Below are positions 7,857-16,704 of a stretch of 64,000 bases of DNA, piece by piece. The notes beneath the pieces are model-generated. The model made no database searches. It was given only the letters and a program-made list of their open reading frames with translations, and was not told where the DNA came from. Source of the stretch: JAMLHH01 sp037189845 (GTDB lineage Bacteria; Bacteroidota; Bacteroidia; Chitinophagales; JADIYW01); NCBI GenBank assembly GCA_037189845.1, contig JBBCIS010000001.1:496001-560000 (forward strand), written 5' to 3'. The translations under genes were made by a program, and so were the position numbers. Each line of letters starts with the position of its first letter. Position 1 is the stretch's first letter.

Positions 7857-8866
7857 ATAGTGATCTCGCTGAAAGGAAGCATGATCGCTACTGGGTAGCC
7901 TTCTGCTCGTTTCTCTTTTACTTCGTCTTCAATATTGGAAGAACGGATGGATTGCAATGGTTTCTCCGGATCTTTAAAAAAGTTATTCCAGTGATGGAAG
8001 ATAACTTGCTTAGGGTGTAATTTGCTATAGGATGTTTCAAATGCTTCTCCGGATTTCTCTTTGTGCCAGAAAGGGGTGAACATAATATCTATCTGCTTTT
8101 CTTTCTGTAGCTGAGCAAGCAATTCCAGGCTCTCATCTGGTACTTCACCTGAAATAATCAGCAGTCGTGAGGCGATATTATCACCGTCCATTACATCCAG
8201 CAGATAGCTGTAAGTGCCACCTTCCAGCCATTGCCATACAGGGCCCGGAGTCAGATTGAGCGGAATCTCATAGCTTCCGGAGAAGAGCTTGATGTTTTTG
8301 CCTATGTGAGCCTGATGAGTGCTTTTGACAGGATAAACTCTGAAATTTTTATCCTGGCTGTATATCCAGTTGTTTTGTGCCATTCTTTCAATGTGATATT
8401 GCCTCCAGTTCTTTTTGTCTTTTATCCAGGGAGATAAAGCCCTTAAGGTGCTGGAGCTGGAAATGAATTTTGCATCATACTCATATTTACTGTCGAAATA
8501 AGGCAGATCCATACAATGATCATAATGACCATGTGTAATCGTCACCATGCTGATACTGTCTAATTTATTTAATGCCGGTTGAATGACAGCACTTCTGTCT
8601 TCATATTTTCCGGTCATGAGCTGGTAATAGTTCGGGTTACTGAAAAAAGGATCGTTTAAAAAGGTTTTTCCTTTATAGGACACCGTAATACAGGATGTTC
8701 CATAAAATCCGATTTTAATGCCCTTTAAACTGGCAGCATCTTTCTTTAAAAGTAGTGGCTGAAGAATTTCGAGCTCAACTTTCTTGCCTAAACTCATTAA
8801 CTTTACCGGAGCTAAACTAATAAGTAGAGCAAATATTAATAAGGTAATAATTTTGACTTTTTTCAT
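7853..8866 (-). CDS. MBL-fold metallohydrolase, membrane-anchored (NAPE-PLD-like)
   Basis: A 337-residue protein with an N-terminal signal anchor (residues about 5-22) and a metallo-beta-lactamase fold. The fold is marked by NDPFFSN, the zinc motif THGHYDHC near residue 112-119, a later STHQAH histidine near 183, and HHWNNF near 292. The layout resembles the UlaG/NAPE-phospholipase D-like branch, whose members hydrolyse phosphodiesters or lactones. The substrate cannot be predicted. It is a single gene, convergent with ftsE and divergent from proA. Confidence 0.75.
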   Translation of the reverse strand: MKKVKIITLLIFALLISLAPVKLMSLGKKVELEILQPLLLKKDAASLKGIKIGFYGTSCITVSYKGKTFLNDPFFSNPNYYQLMTGKYEDRSAVIQPALNKLDSISMVTITHGHYDHCMDLPYFDSKYEYDAKFISSSSTLRALSPWIKDKKNWRQYHIERMAQNNWIYSQDKNFRVYPVKSTHQAHIGKNIKLFSGSYEIPLNLTPGPVWQWLEGGTYSYLLDVMDGDNIASRLLIISGEVPDESLELLAQLQKEKQIDIMFTPFWHKEKSGEAFETSYSKLHPKQVIFHHWNNFFKDPEKPLQSIRSSNIEDEVKEKRAEGYPVAIMLPFSEITI

Positions 8867-8933
8867 AACTATAAACAGTTAGTCAAATGTAATTAGCTAT
8901 TTTGATTTTGTCTATACCTATATCTATTTTTTT

Positions 8934-10181
8934 ATGGACAGTATTTTATCTTCTTTACAGGCCACCAGAAAAGCATCAGTGCAATTGAGATTGTTATCAG
9001 ATGCAGAACGTCAGGATTTATTGAGAGCGATTGCAATAAAGCTGACTCAGTTTGAAACAGATATTTTGACAGAAAATCAAAAAGATCTCGTTCGTATGGA
9101 GGATACAAACCCCAAAAAAGACAGGTTGCTGCTGACTCCTGCAAGAATAGCTGATCTGGCAACAAGTCTGAATGAAGTAGCAGATCTTGCTGATCCTACA
9201 CAAAAGTTACTGTATGAGTACACTACAGATAAAGGTTTGAAAATTCAGAAAATCAGTGTTCCGCTGGGAGTAGTCGGTGTGATTTATGAATCCAGACCCA
9301 ATGTGACGATAGATGTGGCATCATTGTGTCTGAAATCAGGAAATGCAGTGATTCTGCGTGGAGGTTCTGATGCGGAATTCACAAATCTGGTTTTAGTGAA
9401 GCTCATTCATGAGGTTTTGGAAGATAAAGGACTTTCAAAAGATATCGTACAGCTATTACCTGTAGACAGAAAATTTGTGAAAGAATTGCTGGAAGCTGAA
9501 AAATATGTAGATATCATTATTCCGAGAGGCTCACAGGAATTGATAAATTTTGTAAGAATACATTCTAAAGTGCCTGTTATTGAAACCGGTGCCGGAGTTT
9601 GTCATACTTATGTAGAAGCAACAGCTGATACATATGCAGCAGCACGTATAGTTGTAAATGCTAAAACACACAGACCGAGCGTTTGTAATTCACTGGATAC
9701 AGTTTTGGTGGATGAGCAGATCGCAGGTGAATTTTTACCCAAATTGGTAATCGGGTTTAATGAGTTCAATGTAGAAGTTTTTGCAGACGAAAAATCCTAT
9801 GCCATTTTGAAAGCAGCCGGACATCAAAACCTGAAACATGCAGCTCCTGAAAATTTCGGTATGGAATATCTTGATCAGAAATGTTCTGTAAAAGTACTGA
9901 ACGGAATCAGAGAAGCACTCGAGCATATTCAGGAATTTTCGTCCAAACACTCAGAAGCTATTGTGACCAACGATCCGCAATTAGCAGAACGCTTTTTACA
10001 GGAAGTAGACGCTGCGGCTGTGTATGTCAATGCATCTACAAGATTTACTGATGGTGGAGTTTTCGGTCTGGGAGCTGAAATAGGTATCTCAACACAGAAA
10101 TTACATGCCAGAGGACCTTTTGCTTTAGAGAAGCTGACTACTGAAAAGTGGATATGCAGGGGAAAGGGGCAAATCCGGTAA
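8934..10181 (+). CDS. proA: Gamma-glutamyl phosphate reductase
   Basis: The 415-residue protein reduces gamma-glutamyl phosphate to glutamate semialdehyde with NADPH, the second step of proline synthesis. It has the ProA landmarks: VIYESRPNVT near residue 115, ILRGGSDA near 140, the catalytic cysteine in PSVCNSLDT near residue 252, and TGGVFGLGAEIGIST near 380. Length is normal for the family (about 417). proB is not next to it. The start follows the divergent MBL gene by 67 nt. Confidence 0.95.
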   Translation: MDSILSSLQATRKASVQLRLLSDAERQDLLRAIAIKLTQFETDILTENQKDLVRMEDTNPKKDRLLLTPARIADLATSLNEVADLADPTQKLLYEYTTDKGLKIQKISVPLGVVGVIYESRPNVTIDVASLCLKSGNAVILRGGSDAEFTNLVLVKLIHEVLEDKGLSKDIVQLLPVDRKFVKELLEAEKYVDIIIPRGSQELINFVRIHSKVPVIETGAGVCHTYVEATADTYAAARIVVNAKTHRPSVCNSLDTVLVDEQIAGEFLPKLVIGFNEFNVEVFADEKSYAILKAAGHQNLKHAAPENFGMEYLDQKCSVKVLNGIREALEHIQEFSSKHSEAIVTNDPQLAERFLQEVDAAAVYVNASTRFTDGGVFGLGAEIGISTQKLHARGPFALEKLTTEKWICRGKGQIR

Positions 10182-10322
10182 AGTACAATCATTAGAGATA
10201 TCTGAAAAATCAGGTTTCAAAATTGTCTGCGGCTAACAGTTAACCGTTCATTGATTGGGCAAATATTATCAAGAATTAAGGATTTGTAAACCTTGGCAGT
10301 AGTGAATATGCTGAGGAAGTCT

Positions 10323-10330
10323 TACATTTG
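10323..10330 (+). promoter_or_regulatory. Minus-7 promoter element of nusB
   Basis: TACATTTG matches TAnnTTTG and lies 24 nt before the nusB ATG, leaving a short leader. No convincing minus-33 TTTG is found at normal spacing, so only the minus-7 element is called. Confidence 0.5.
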
Positions 10331-10354
10331 CAGTCCAAATAGTTCCTATAAAGT

Positions 10355-11302
10355 ATGATCAGCAGACGTAGTGTACGTGTGAAAGTAATGCAAGCCGTTT
10401 ATGGCTATGAACGTTCAGAAGATGCATTACCTGCAACCTTCCGTAAGTCGTTACAATCCAACATCCATTCAGTAAAAGATTTGTATATCTACCTTTTATA
10501 TGCTATCCGTGAGGTAGCCAACGAAGTAGATACAGTTTCAAGAATCAAAGCATCTAAATTTTTACCTACAGAAGAAGATAAAAATTACAGCACAAAAATC
10601 TTATCTAACGTATTGATACAGAGTCTGAATCATGATGAAGATTTTCAAAAAGAGCTGAAAAAGACCGGGTTGGCCAATCATCTGGAAGATACAGTCAAAT
10701 CTCACTTGTACAAGCTGATGATAGAAGCCCCTGAGTATAAAGCCTATATTTCTTCAGATGCGGAGTTTGATGCAGAACAGGACAGAAAAATCATTGAGCA
10801 CATTTTCAATGAGCTGATGCTTACAGATGATATGTTTCTGGAGCACGTGGAGGAAGTTTTTCCGTCATGGGAAGATGATGCTGAGTTTGTCGTCGGAGCG
10901 GTGAGAGAAGTGATCAAAAAGAGCAAAGATTCAGTCAAGCTTCACGTAGATAAAAATTCTGTTAAAGGTAAACTGCTCGAGCTGAGTGAATTTGCAGATA
11001 AGCTTTTTGAAAAAGTCATTCAGTCAAAAGATACACTCACAGAGGAAATCGAGCCATATCTTAAAAACTGGGAAATGGACAGGATTGCTGTGGTAGATTT
11101 AATCATGATCAGAATGGCATTGACAGAGTTTACTGATTTTCCATCTATTCCGTTAAAGGTGACGATGAATGAATACATCGACATCGCAAAAGATTACAGC
11201 TCGCCAAAAAGCAAAGATTTTGTCAACGGCGTATTGGACAGAATGATGAAGGAGATGACTAAAAGCGGTATTATTGTCAAAACAGGAAGAGGTTTGCATT
11301 AA
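10355..11302 (+). CDS. nusB: Transcription antitermination factor NusB (extended form)
   Basis: A 315-residue protein, about twice the length of E. coli NusB. The first residues (SRRSVRVKVMQAVYGYE) match the conserved NusB start, and the C-terminal third (RIAVVDLIMIRMALTEF ... EYIDIAKDYSSPKS ... FVNGVLDRM) matches the end of the NusB helical fold. The extra acidic helical middle is typical of Bacteroidota NusB. NusB with NusE forms the boxA-binding antitermination complex on rRNA transcripts. It heads a likely transcription unit with yajC, coaE and trxB. Confidence 0.9.
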   Translation: MISRRSVRVKVMQAVYGYERSEDALPATFRKSLQSNIHSVKDLYIYLLYAIREVANEVDTVSRIKASKFLPTEEDKNYSTKILSNVLIQSLNHDEDFQKELKKTGLANHLEDTVKSHLYKLMIEAPEYKAYISSDAEFDAEQDRKIIEHIFNELMLTDDMFLEHVEEVFPSWEDDAEFVVGAVREVIKKSKDSVKLHVDKNSVKGKLLELSEFADKLFEKVIQSKDTLTEEIEPYLKNWEMDRIAVVDLIMIRMALTEFTDFPSIPLKVTMNEYIDIAKDYSSPKSKDFVNGVLDRMMKEMTKSGIIVKTGRGLH

Positions 11303-11443
11303 ATTTCAAATTGAGAATGGAAAGTTGAAAATGGGGAGTGCAAAATTGTTGCCGTCTCAGTACCCAACACAAAAACATAATTCTAAAAAATGAACCATAT
11401 TTCCAAATAATTGTATTTTTAAACAAAACAGATAATTATAATA

Positions 11444-11764
11444 ATGAACACTTTATTTTTTCTACAGGCAGGAGGTGGCGCCAGTTCTTTTACACCTTTA
11501 ATTTTCATGGTGGGAATGTTTGCAGTGATGTATTTCTTTATGATCCGTCCGCAACAAAAGAAAGCGAAAGACCAACGTGCATGGGTAGATGAATTAAAAA
11601 AAGGAGATAAAATTGTGACGATTTCCGGTATTCATGGTACTATTACGCAAGTGACTCCTGATAATCCGGTAGTGGTTCTGGAAATTGCTATCAATACAAA
11701 TATCAAAATTGATAAGTCAGCAATTTCTTTGGATATGACCAAAGCTGCATATCCTACAGCATAA
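11444..11764 (+). CDS. yajC: Preprotein translocase subunit YajC
   Basis: A 106-residue protein with one N-terminal membrane helix (about residues 16-36) followed by the IRPQQKKAKDQ motif and a small beta domain starting at GDKIVTISGIHGTI. This is the standard YajC architecture. YajC joins SecDF as an accessory to the Sec translocon. It lies 141 bp after nusB and 11 bp before coaE. Confidence 0.93.
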   Translation: MNTLFFLQAGGGASSFTPLIFMVGMFAVMYFFMIRPQQKKAKDQRAWVDELKKGDKIVTISGIHGTITQVTPDNPVVVLEIAINTNIKIDKSAISLDMTKAAYPTA

Positions 11765-11775
11765 AATCTTTGACT

Positions 11776-12375
11776 ATGTACAAAGTAGGTCTGACAGGAG
11801 GAATCGGAGCCGGTAAAACATTGATAGCCCAGATGTTTAAAGTGTTGGGTGTGCCCGTATATAATTCTGACCAGAAAGCTAAATGGCTCATGACGAACAG
11901 TGCGGAAGTCAAGCAAAAGGTCAAAGAAGCCTTTGGTGACATTGCCTATCTTTGGGATGGTCAGCTCAACAGAGATTATCTGGCTTCAGTAGTTTTCAAT
12001 CAGCCTGAGAAACTGAATATTCTAAACAGTATCGTTCATCCGGCATTGTGGAGAGATTCAGTTCAGTGGGCAGAGGAGCAGGTGCCGAAGCCATATACTG
12101 TTCACGAAGCGGCTATACTTTTTGAAACCGGCGGATATAAAAACATGGATTTTAATATCCTGATTTATGCCCCGTCAGATGAAAGAATCCGCAGGACGAT
12201 GGACAGGGATAAAATTGACCGCCAGTCGGTCATCGCAAGAATGGATAAGCAGATGCCTGAAGAGAAAAAGATGGAGCTGGTGGATCACATCATCTATAAC
12301 GATGGTACATCCAGTCTGGTCTCTCAGGTCGTAGAGCTGCATCATTTATTATTGGAAAAATCAAGACAAAAGTAA
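11776..12375 (+). CDS. coaE: Dephospho-CoA kinase
   Basis: From the ATG at 11776 the protein has 199 residues; an upstream TTG two codons earlier is not needed. It shows the P-loop GLTGGIGAGKT at the N-terminus, the HPALW motif near residue 93, the EAAILFETG segment near 113, and a C-terminal lid region. CoaE phosphorylates the ribose 3'-hydroxyl of dephospho-CoA, the last step of CoA synthesis. It sits between yajC and trxB with very short gaps, so it is probably in the same operon. Confidence 0.93.
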   Translation: MYKVGLTGGIGAGKTLIAQMFKVLGVPVYNSDQKAKWLMTNSAEVKQKVKEAFGDIAYLWDGQLNRDYLASVVFNQPEKLNILNSIVHPALWRDSVQWAEEQVPKPYTVHEAAILFETGGYKNMDFNILIYAPSDERIRRTMDRDKIDRQSVIARMDKQMPEEKKMELVDHIIYNDGTSSLVSQVVELHHLLLEKSRQK

Positions 12376-12382
12376 ATTGTCA

Positions 12383-13321
12383 ATGAGTGAAATAGAAAAA
12401 GTACAGTGCCTGATCATCGGTTCAGGTCCTGCAGGATATACAGCAGCTATTTATGCTGCACGTGCTAATATGAAACCTGTATTATACACAGGTATGGAAA
12501 TGGGAGGTCAGCTGATGCAGACTACTGATGTGGAAAATTTTCCGGGATATACGAATGGAGTCCAAGGTCCTGAAATGATGGAACATTTCAGAGCTCAGGC
12601 AGAGAGAATGGGTACAGACATCAGATTCGGATTGGCTACAAAAGTAGATTTTACAGGTCCGGTACACAAAGTATGGATTGACGGAGATAAAGAAATTCAT
12701 GCCTACAGTGTAATTATTGCTACCGGTGCTTCTGCTAAATGGCTGGGAATACCCTCTGAGCAAAGATTGAATGGCAGAGGTGTAAGTGCCTGCGCTGTAT
12801 GTGATGGATTTTTTTACAGAAATAAGCCTGTTGCTATTGTAGGAGCAGGAGATACAGCTTGTGAAGAAGCTTTGTATCTGGCCAATCTTTGTACAGAAGT
12901 ACACATGATCGTGAGAAGAGGTGAAATGCGTGCTTCTAAAGTGATGCAGGACAGAGTGCTCAAAGCTCCTAATATCAAAATCTACTGGAATTCTGAAACT
13001 GATGAAGTGATTGGCGAGAGTCAGGTAGAAGCTGTAAGAATTAAAAATAACCTGACGGGTGAAACGGAAATTGTAGCAATACACGGATTTTTTGTTGCTA
13101 TCGGACATACGCCAAATTCAGATGTATTCAAACCTTATCTGGATATGGATGCGCAGGGATATATTCTTACAAAACCAGGTACAACCAAAACAAATGTAGT
13201 AGGTGTATTTGCCAGCGGGGATGTACAGGATAATCAATATCGTCAGGCAGTGACTGCTGCAGGTAGCGGATGTATGGCTGCTCTTGATGCAGAAAGATAT
13301 GTAGGTGCATTGTTGCACTAA
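12383..13321 (+). CDS. trxB: Thioredoxin reductase
   Basis: From the ATG at 12383 (7 nt after the coaE stop) the enzyme has 312 residues. It has an N-terminal FAD-binding GSGPAGYTAAIYAARA motif, the redox-active CAVC pair near residue 140, the NADPH-binding GAGDTACEEA motif near 156, and the C-terminal FASGDV FAD motif. It passes electrons from NADPH to thioredoxin in the cytoplasm. The neighbouring peroxidase and bacillithiol genes give this part of the window a thiol-redox theme. Confidence 0.95.
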   Translation: MSEIEKVQCLIIGSGPAGYTAAIYAARANMKPVLYTGMEMGGQLMQTTDVENFPGYTNGVQGPEMMEHFRAQAERMGTDIRFGLATKVDFTGPVHKVWIDGDKEIHAYSVIIATGASAKWLGIPSEQRLNGRGVSACAVCDGFFYRNKPVAIVGAGDTACEEALYLANLCTEVHMIVRRGEMRASKVMQDRVLKAPNIKIYWNSETDEVIGESQVEAVRIKNNLTGETEIVAIHGFFVAIGHTPNSDVFKPYLDMDAQGYILTKPGTTKTNVVGVFASGDVQDNQYRQAVTAAGSGCMAALDAERYVGALLH

Positions 13322-13330
13322 GCTGGTTTT

Positions 13331-13404
13331 GTTTAAAGTTTAGAGTTCTTTTTGTTTAAGGTTTTTGACAAAGGCATTGCGTTAGCAAACTTTAAACCTT
13401 AAAC
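13331..13404. repeat. Intergenic inverted repeat after trxB
   Basis: Two 11-nt words, GTTTAAAGTTT (13331) and GTTTAAGGTTT (13354), are answered by their exact reverse complements at 13387 and 13394, the last two overlapping by 4 nt. A long AT-rich hairpin can form. There is no T-run, so it is not a classical terminator. It resembles dispersed low-complexity intergenic repeats. Confidence 0.5.
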
Positions 13405-13503
13405 TTTGAACCACGAAAATGGTCTTTCATCTAAAGTCTTGAATCTTGGCTCTTGTGTCTCATATCTTGAAAAATCAGGCTTGACATTTGTAATATGTGA
13501 GTG

Positions 13504-14160
13504 ATGAAAAGAATAATAATGATGTTGTGTTGGATGATGACTGTGCAGATTTATGCTCAGGATACCACATTCAAGCCTATTACCATTCCTGATATAAAGC
13601 TGACAGATACAATTTTTATGGGCTATACACTGGAGCCTGTAGAAATCAATGCTATTGCGCCACCTAAAAATCTGGGACTTAGCTCCAGAGATAAGATGTA
13701 CCTCAGAAAAGTTTATCCGTACGCTTTGAGGATTTCTCATATTGTGGATCAGATAGAGAAAGAGCTAGCAGCAATAGATAAGAACCGTAAGCGTAAAAAG
13801 TACATCGGAGAAATGGAAAATCTGTTGAAAAAGCAGTTTACAGATGATGTAAAAGATCTGACACGTATACAGGGACAGATGCTGACAAAATTAGTTTACC
13901 GCGAAACGAACAAAACAGTGTACGAATTGATTAAAGGATATAAGAACGGTTTTTCTGCCGGATGGTGGAATTTACTGGGCAAATTCTATGATCAGGATCT
14001 CAAAATGAAATATGACCCCAATGGCGTAGATAAGGAAATTGAAAAATATGTTCAGTATCTTGACAAGGTCTATCAAAGAGATGGTATAAAAGAAGAAATA
14101 CAAAATGAGCAATTCACTCCACCAGTACAGGATAAAAAGCGCAAAAGGAAAGGAAATTGA
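13504..14160 (+). CDS. DUF4294 family protein
   Basis: From the ATG at 13504 the protein has 218 residues and begins with a signal peptide ending in YAQ. The central block (LRKVYPYALRISHIV, then KKYIGEMENLLKK, then LTRIQGQMLTKLVYRET) is the hallmark of DUF4294, a Bacteroidota family with no known activity. The C-terminus is Lys/Arg-rich. The last 56 nt overlap the start of the peroxidase gene in another frame, so the two are transcribed together and may be translationally coupled. Confidence 0.75.
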   Translation: MKRIIMMLCWMMTVQIYAQDTTFKPITIPDIKLTDTIFMGYTLEPVEINAIAPPKNLGLSSRDKMYLRKVYPYALRISHIVDQIEKELAAIDKNRKRKKYIGEMENLLKKQFTDDVKDLTRIQGQMLTKLVYRETNKTVYELIKGYKNGFSAGWWNLLGKFYDQDLKMKYDPNGVDKEIEKYVQYLDKVYQRDGIKEEIQNEQFTPPVQDKKRKRKGN

Positions 14161-14602
14161 CCTGGCGCAATACAAAGGCAAGGTAGTCCTGGTAGTCAAT
14201 ACAGCAAGCAAATGTGGTTTTACTCCCCAGTTTGAAGGGCTGGAAGAGCTTTATCAGGAATACAAAGACAAGGGTTTGGAAATTATTGGGATGCCGTCTA
14301 ATGAATTTGGCGGACAGGAACCTAATTCCAGTGAAGGAGCTCAGGAGTTTTGTCAGATTAATTACGGTGTAAGCTTTCCTATTACGGAAAAAGTACACGT
14401 TAAAAAAGGTGCTGAGCAACATGAGGTCTTCAAATTTCTGACAGATAAAAAGCTGAACGGAAAAGTTAATCTGGCTCCAGTATGGAATTTTCAGAAATAC
14501 CTGGTAGATAAAGACGGTCATGTAGCAGATTACTTCCTGACCATTACCAAACCGACAGCACCTAAAGTCAAAAAAGCAATACAGAAATTGTTGGCTCAAT
14601 GA
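14105..14602 (+). CDS. Glutathione peroxidase-family thiol peroxidase
   Basis: A 165-residue peroxidase of the GPx/BsaA family. The catalytic set is present: the peroxidatic cysteine in NTASKCGFT at about residue 37, Gln in NEFGGQEP near 76, and Trp-Asn in WNFQKY near 129. A cysteine in QEFCQINYG near residue 88 may act as the resolving cysteine, making it thioredoxin-dependent like most bacterial members. The conserved N-terminal region (YRIKSAKGKEIDL) lies within the overlap with the DUF4294 gene, which proves this start region is coding. It overlaps bshB1 by 4 nt. Confidence 0.9.
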   Translation: MSNSLHQYRIKSAKGKEIDLAQYKGKVVLVVNTASKCGFTPQFEGLEELYQEYKDKGLEIIGMPSNEFGGQEPNSSEGAQEFCQINYGVSFPITEKVHVKKGAEQHEVFKFLTDKKLNGKVNLAPVWNFQKYLVDKDGHVADYFLTITKPTAPKVKKAIQKLLAQ

Positions 14603-15315
14603 AAGTAGATATTCTGGCATTTGCTGCACATCCGGATGATATAGAGCTGTGTTGTTCAGCGACTTTGTGCAAGCACATTGACTCTGGTAAAAAAGTGGCT
14701 ATCGTTGATCTGACACGTGGTGAGCTGGGTACCAGAGGTACTGCTGAAACCCGTATGGAAGAATCTGCAAAATCATCGGAAATTTTAGGCATTCACGATA
14801 GAGTGAATCTCGGATTCAGAGATGGTTTTTTTGTTCATGATGAAGAGCATTTGTCGGAGATCATCAAAATGATCCGCAATTATCAGCCCAAAATAGTTTT
14901 AGCTAATGCGCCTGCAGATCGCCATCCGGATCATGGCAGAGCCGGAAAATTGGTTTCTGATGCCTGCTTCTTATCAGGATTGCCTAAGATAGAAACCTCT
15001 TTAGATGGTGCACCTCAGACTGCGTGGCGGCCCAAAGCAGTATATCACTACATACAGGATTATTATCTCAAACCGGATTTTGTAGTGGATGTCACCGGAT
15101 ATACAGATAAAAAGATAGCAGCAATCAAAGCTTTCAAAACACAGTTTTTCGACCCGTCTTCCAAAGAGCCGTCAACGCCTATTTCGGGAGAAGATTTCTT
15201 TGATTTTATATTTGCCCGGATGAAAGAAATGGGACGACCGATCGGCGCTGAATATGCAGAGGGATTTATTTCCACCAGATTTATAGGAGTAGCTTCATTT
15301 GATGATTTGATATAA
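14599..15315 (+). CDS. bshB1: Bacillithiol biosynthesis deacetylase BshB1
   Basis: A 238-residue PIG-L/LmbE-type zinc deacetylase. The AHPDDIE motif at residues 10-16 gives the metal ligands and catalytic Asp, and RHPDHGRAG near 112 gives the third ligand. The LTRGELGTRGTAETR segment is typical of BshB1, which deacetylates GlcNAc-malate to GlcN-malate in bacillithiol synthesis. The 4-nt overlap with the peroxidase gene supports a redox operon. bshA and bshC are not in the window. Confidence 0.9.
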   Translation: MKVDILAFAAHPDDIELCCSATLCKHIDSGKKVAIVDLTRGELGTRGTAETRMEESAKSSEILGIHDRVNLGFRDGFFVHDEEHLSEIIKMIRNYQPKIVLANAPADRHPDHGRAGKLVSDACFLSGLPKIETSLDGAPQTAWRPKAVYHYIQDYYLKPDFVVDVTGYTDKKIAAIKAFKTQFFDPSSKEPSTPISGEDFFDFIFARMKEMGRPIGAEYAEGFISTRFIGVASFDDLI

Positions 15316-15450
15316 TTAGGGTATCAGGTATTGGGTACTGAGTATCGAGAGAAAAGTACAATTTACCGGTGACTGAGGAAACGGTCGTATGTCGTCCGTG
15401 GTTTGTGGGCAAAAAATCTCCAGCAAAATAAACTTTAAACTAACCATTTC

Positions 15451-15479
15451 TTTGACTTCTGACTAAAATCTTATCTTTA
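15451..15479 (+). promoter_or_regulatory. Promoter of pth
   Basis: TTTG at 15451-15454, a 17-nt spacer and TATCTTTA at 15472-15479, one base from the TAnnTTTG consensus. The pth ATG follows 7 nt later, so the mRNA would be nearly leaderless. Confidence 0.5.
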
Positions 15480-15486
15480 CACATCT

Positions 15487-16050
15487 ATGAAATACCTGAT
15501 AGTAGGTCTTGGTAATATCGGACAGGATTATGTACATACCCGCCATAATATCGGTTTTGATGTGCTGATTCAATGGGCTATAGAAGCCGGATTTACTTTT
15601 GATGTGAAGCGACATGCGGCAGTAGCTCAGACTACTTTCAAAGGCAGGCAATTATATTTTATCATGCCTACTACCTATATGAATCTTAGTGGCAAAGCTG
15701 TCAAATACTGGATGAACGAGCTGAAAATTCCTATTGAAAATGTGCTTGTGATTGTAGATGACCTGGCATTGGATTTCGGAGCATTGCGTTTGAGAGGTAA
15801 AGGAAGCGACGGAGGACATAATGGGCTCAAAAGTATAGATGCTGAGCTGCAGTCCAACCAATACGCACGTTTGAGGTTTGGAATCGGGAATGATTTTGCT
15901 AAAGGCAGACAAGTAGACTATGTGCTGGGAAAATGGACGCTGCAGCAAAAAGAGGCATTGGGAGAAAGGATAGGAGTCGCAATAGATATCTGTCAATCAT
16001 TTTGCACTGCAGGATTAGCGAATACAATGTCAAATTACAATAATAAATAG
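15487..16050 (+). CDS. pth: Peptidyl-tRNA hydrolase
   Basis: A 187-residue enzyme that releases tRNA from stalled peptidyl-tRNA. The catalytic histidine is in TRHNIGFD near residue 20. Also present are MPTTYMNLSGKAVK near 60, DDLALDFGALRLR near 95 and the GSDGGHNGLKSI motif near 110. Length and order are standard. The FAH-family gene follows after 3 nt. Confidence 0.95.
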   Translation: MKYLIVGLGNIGQDYVHTRHNIGFDVLIQWAIEAGFTFDVKRHAAVAQTTFKGRQLYFIMPTTYMNLSGKAVKYWMNELKIPIENVLVIVDDLALDFGALRLRGKGSDGGHNGLKSIDAELQSNQYARLRFGIGNDFAKGRQVDYVLGKWTLQQKEALGERIGVAIDICQSFCTAGLANTMSNYNNK

Positions 16051-16053
16051 TGT

Positions 16054-16668
16054 ATGAAGATTTTTTGTGTAGGAAGGAATTATGTAGAACATGCCAAAGA
16101 ACTTCAGAATGAGGTGCCGGATGAGCCGGTAATATTCATGAAAGCACCGACAGCTTTGATTAAATCAGAAGAAGCCCTTTATTATCCTGATTTTACTAAA
16201 GACTTGCATTATGAAGGAGAGCTGGTCGTGAAAATTTCAAAAAACGGTAAAAAGATACAGGAAAAATTTGCCCATAAATATTATTCAGAGCTTAGTCTTG
16301 GATTTGATTTTACTGCCAGAGATGTACAGAATAAATTGAAGAGTAAAGGCCTGCCATGGGAATTGGCTAAATCATTTGATGGAGCTGCATCTGTGGGGAA
16401 TTTTTATGCTAAAGAAACGCTGACAGATGCTGAAGGGAATTATTCTTTTAAAATTTATAAAAATGAGACGCAGGTTCAGTCAGGTAATACATCCATGATG
16501 CTATTTTCCATTGACAAAATTATTAGCTTCGTGTCGCAATATTTTACACTTCAGCAGGGCGACCTGATTTATACAGGTACGCCAGCAGGAGTAGGAGCAG
16601 TGCAAATTGGAGATGAATTAACCGGATATTTTGGAGAACAATTAGTTGTAAAAACTATTGTAAAATAA
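16054..16668 (+). CDS. Fumarylacetoacetate hydrolase-family protein
   Basis: A 204-residue single-domain FAH enzyme. The family features are visible: GRNYVEHAKEL at the start, a metal-binding Glu pair in HYEGELVV near residue 52, LGFDFTARDVQ near 85, and the GDLIYTGTPAGVG segment near 170. Members hydrolyse or decarboxylate acylpyruvates or oxaloacetate, with Mg bound by the acidic residues. The exact substrate is unknown. It is probably co-transcribed with pth. Confidence 0.85.
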   Translation: MKIFCVGRNYVEHAKELQNEVPDEPVIFMKAPTALIKSEEALYYPDFTKDLHYEGELVVKISKNGKKIQEKFAHKYYSELSLGFDFTARDVQNKLKSKGLPWELAKSFDGAASVGNFYAKETLTDAEGNYSFKIYKNETQVQSGNTSMMLFSIDKIISFVSQYFTLQQGDLIYTGTPAGVGAVQIGDELTGYFGEQLVVKTIVK

Positions 16669-16704
16669 GATATTCGGATTTTTAAAATAAATAAGAAAGA
16701 AACA

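Noticed and set aside
12482..13108. 208-codon frame antisense to trxB
   Set aside because: Ser/His-rich composition typical of a reverse-strand shadow; trxB on the other strand is beyond doubt.
16669..16704. Possible SAM riboswitch before metK
   Set aside because: Only 36 nt separate the FAH gene from metK and no riboswitch core can fit.
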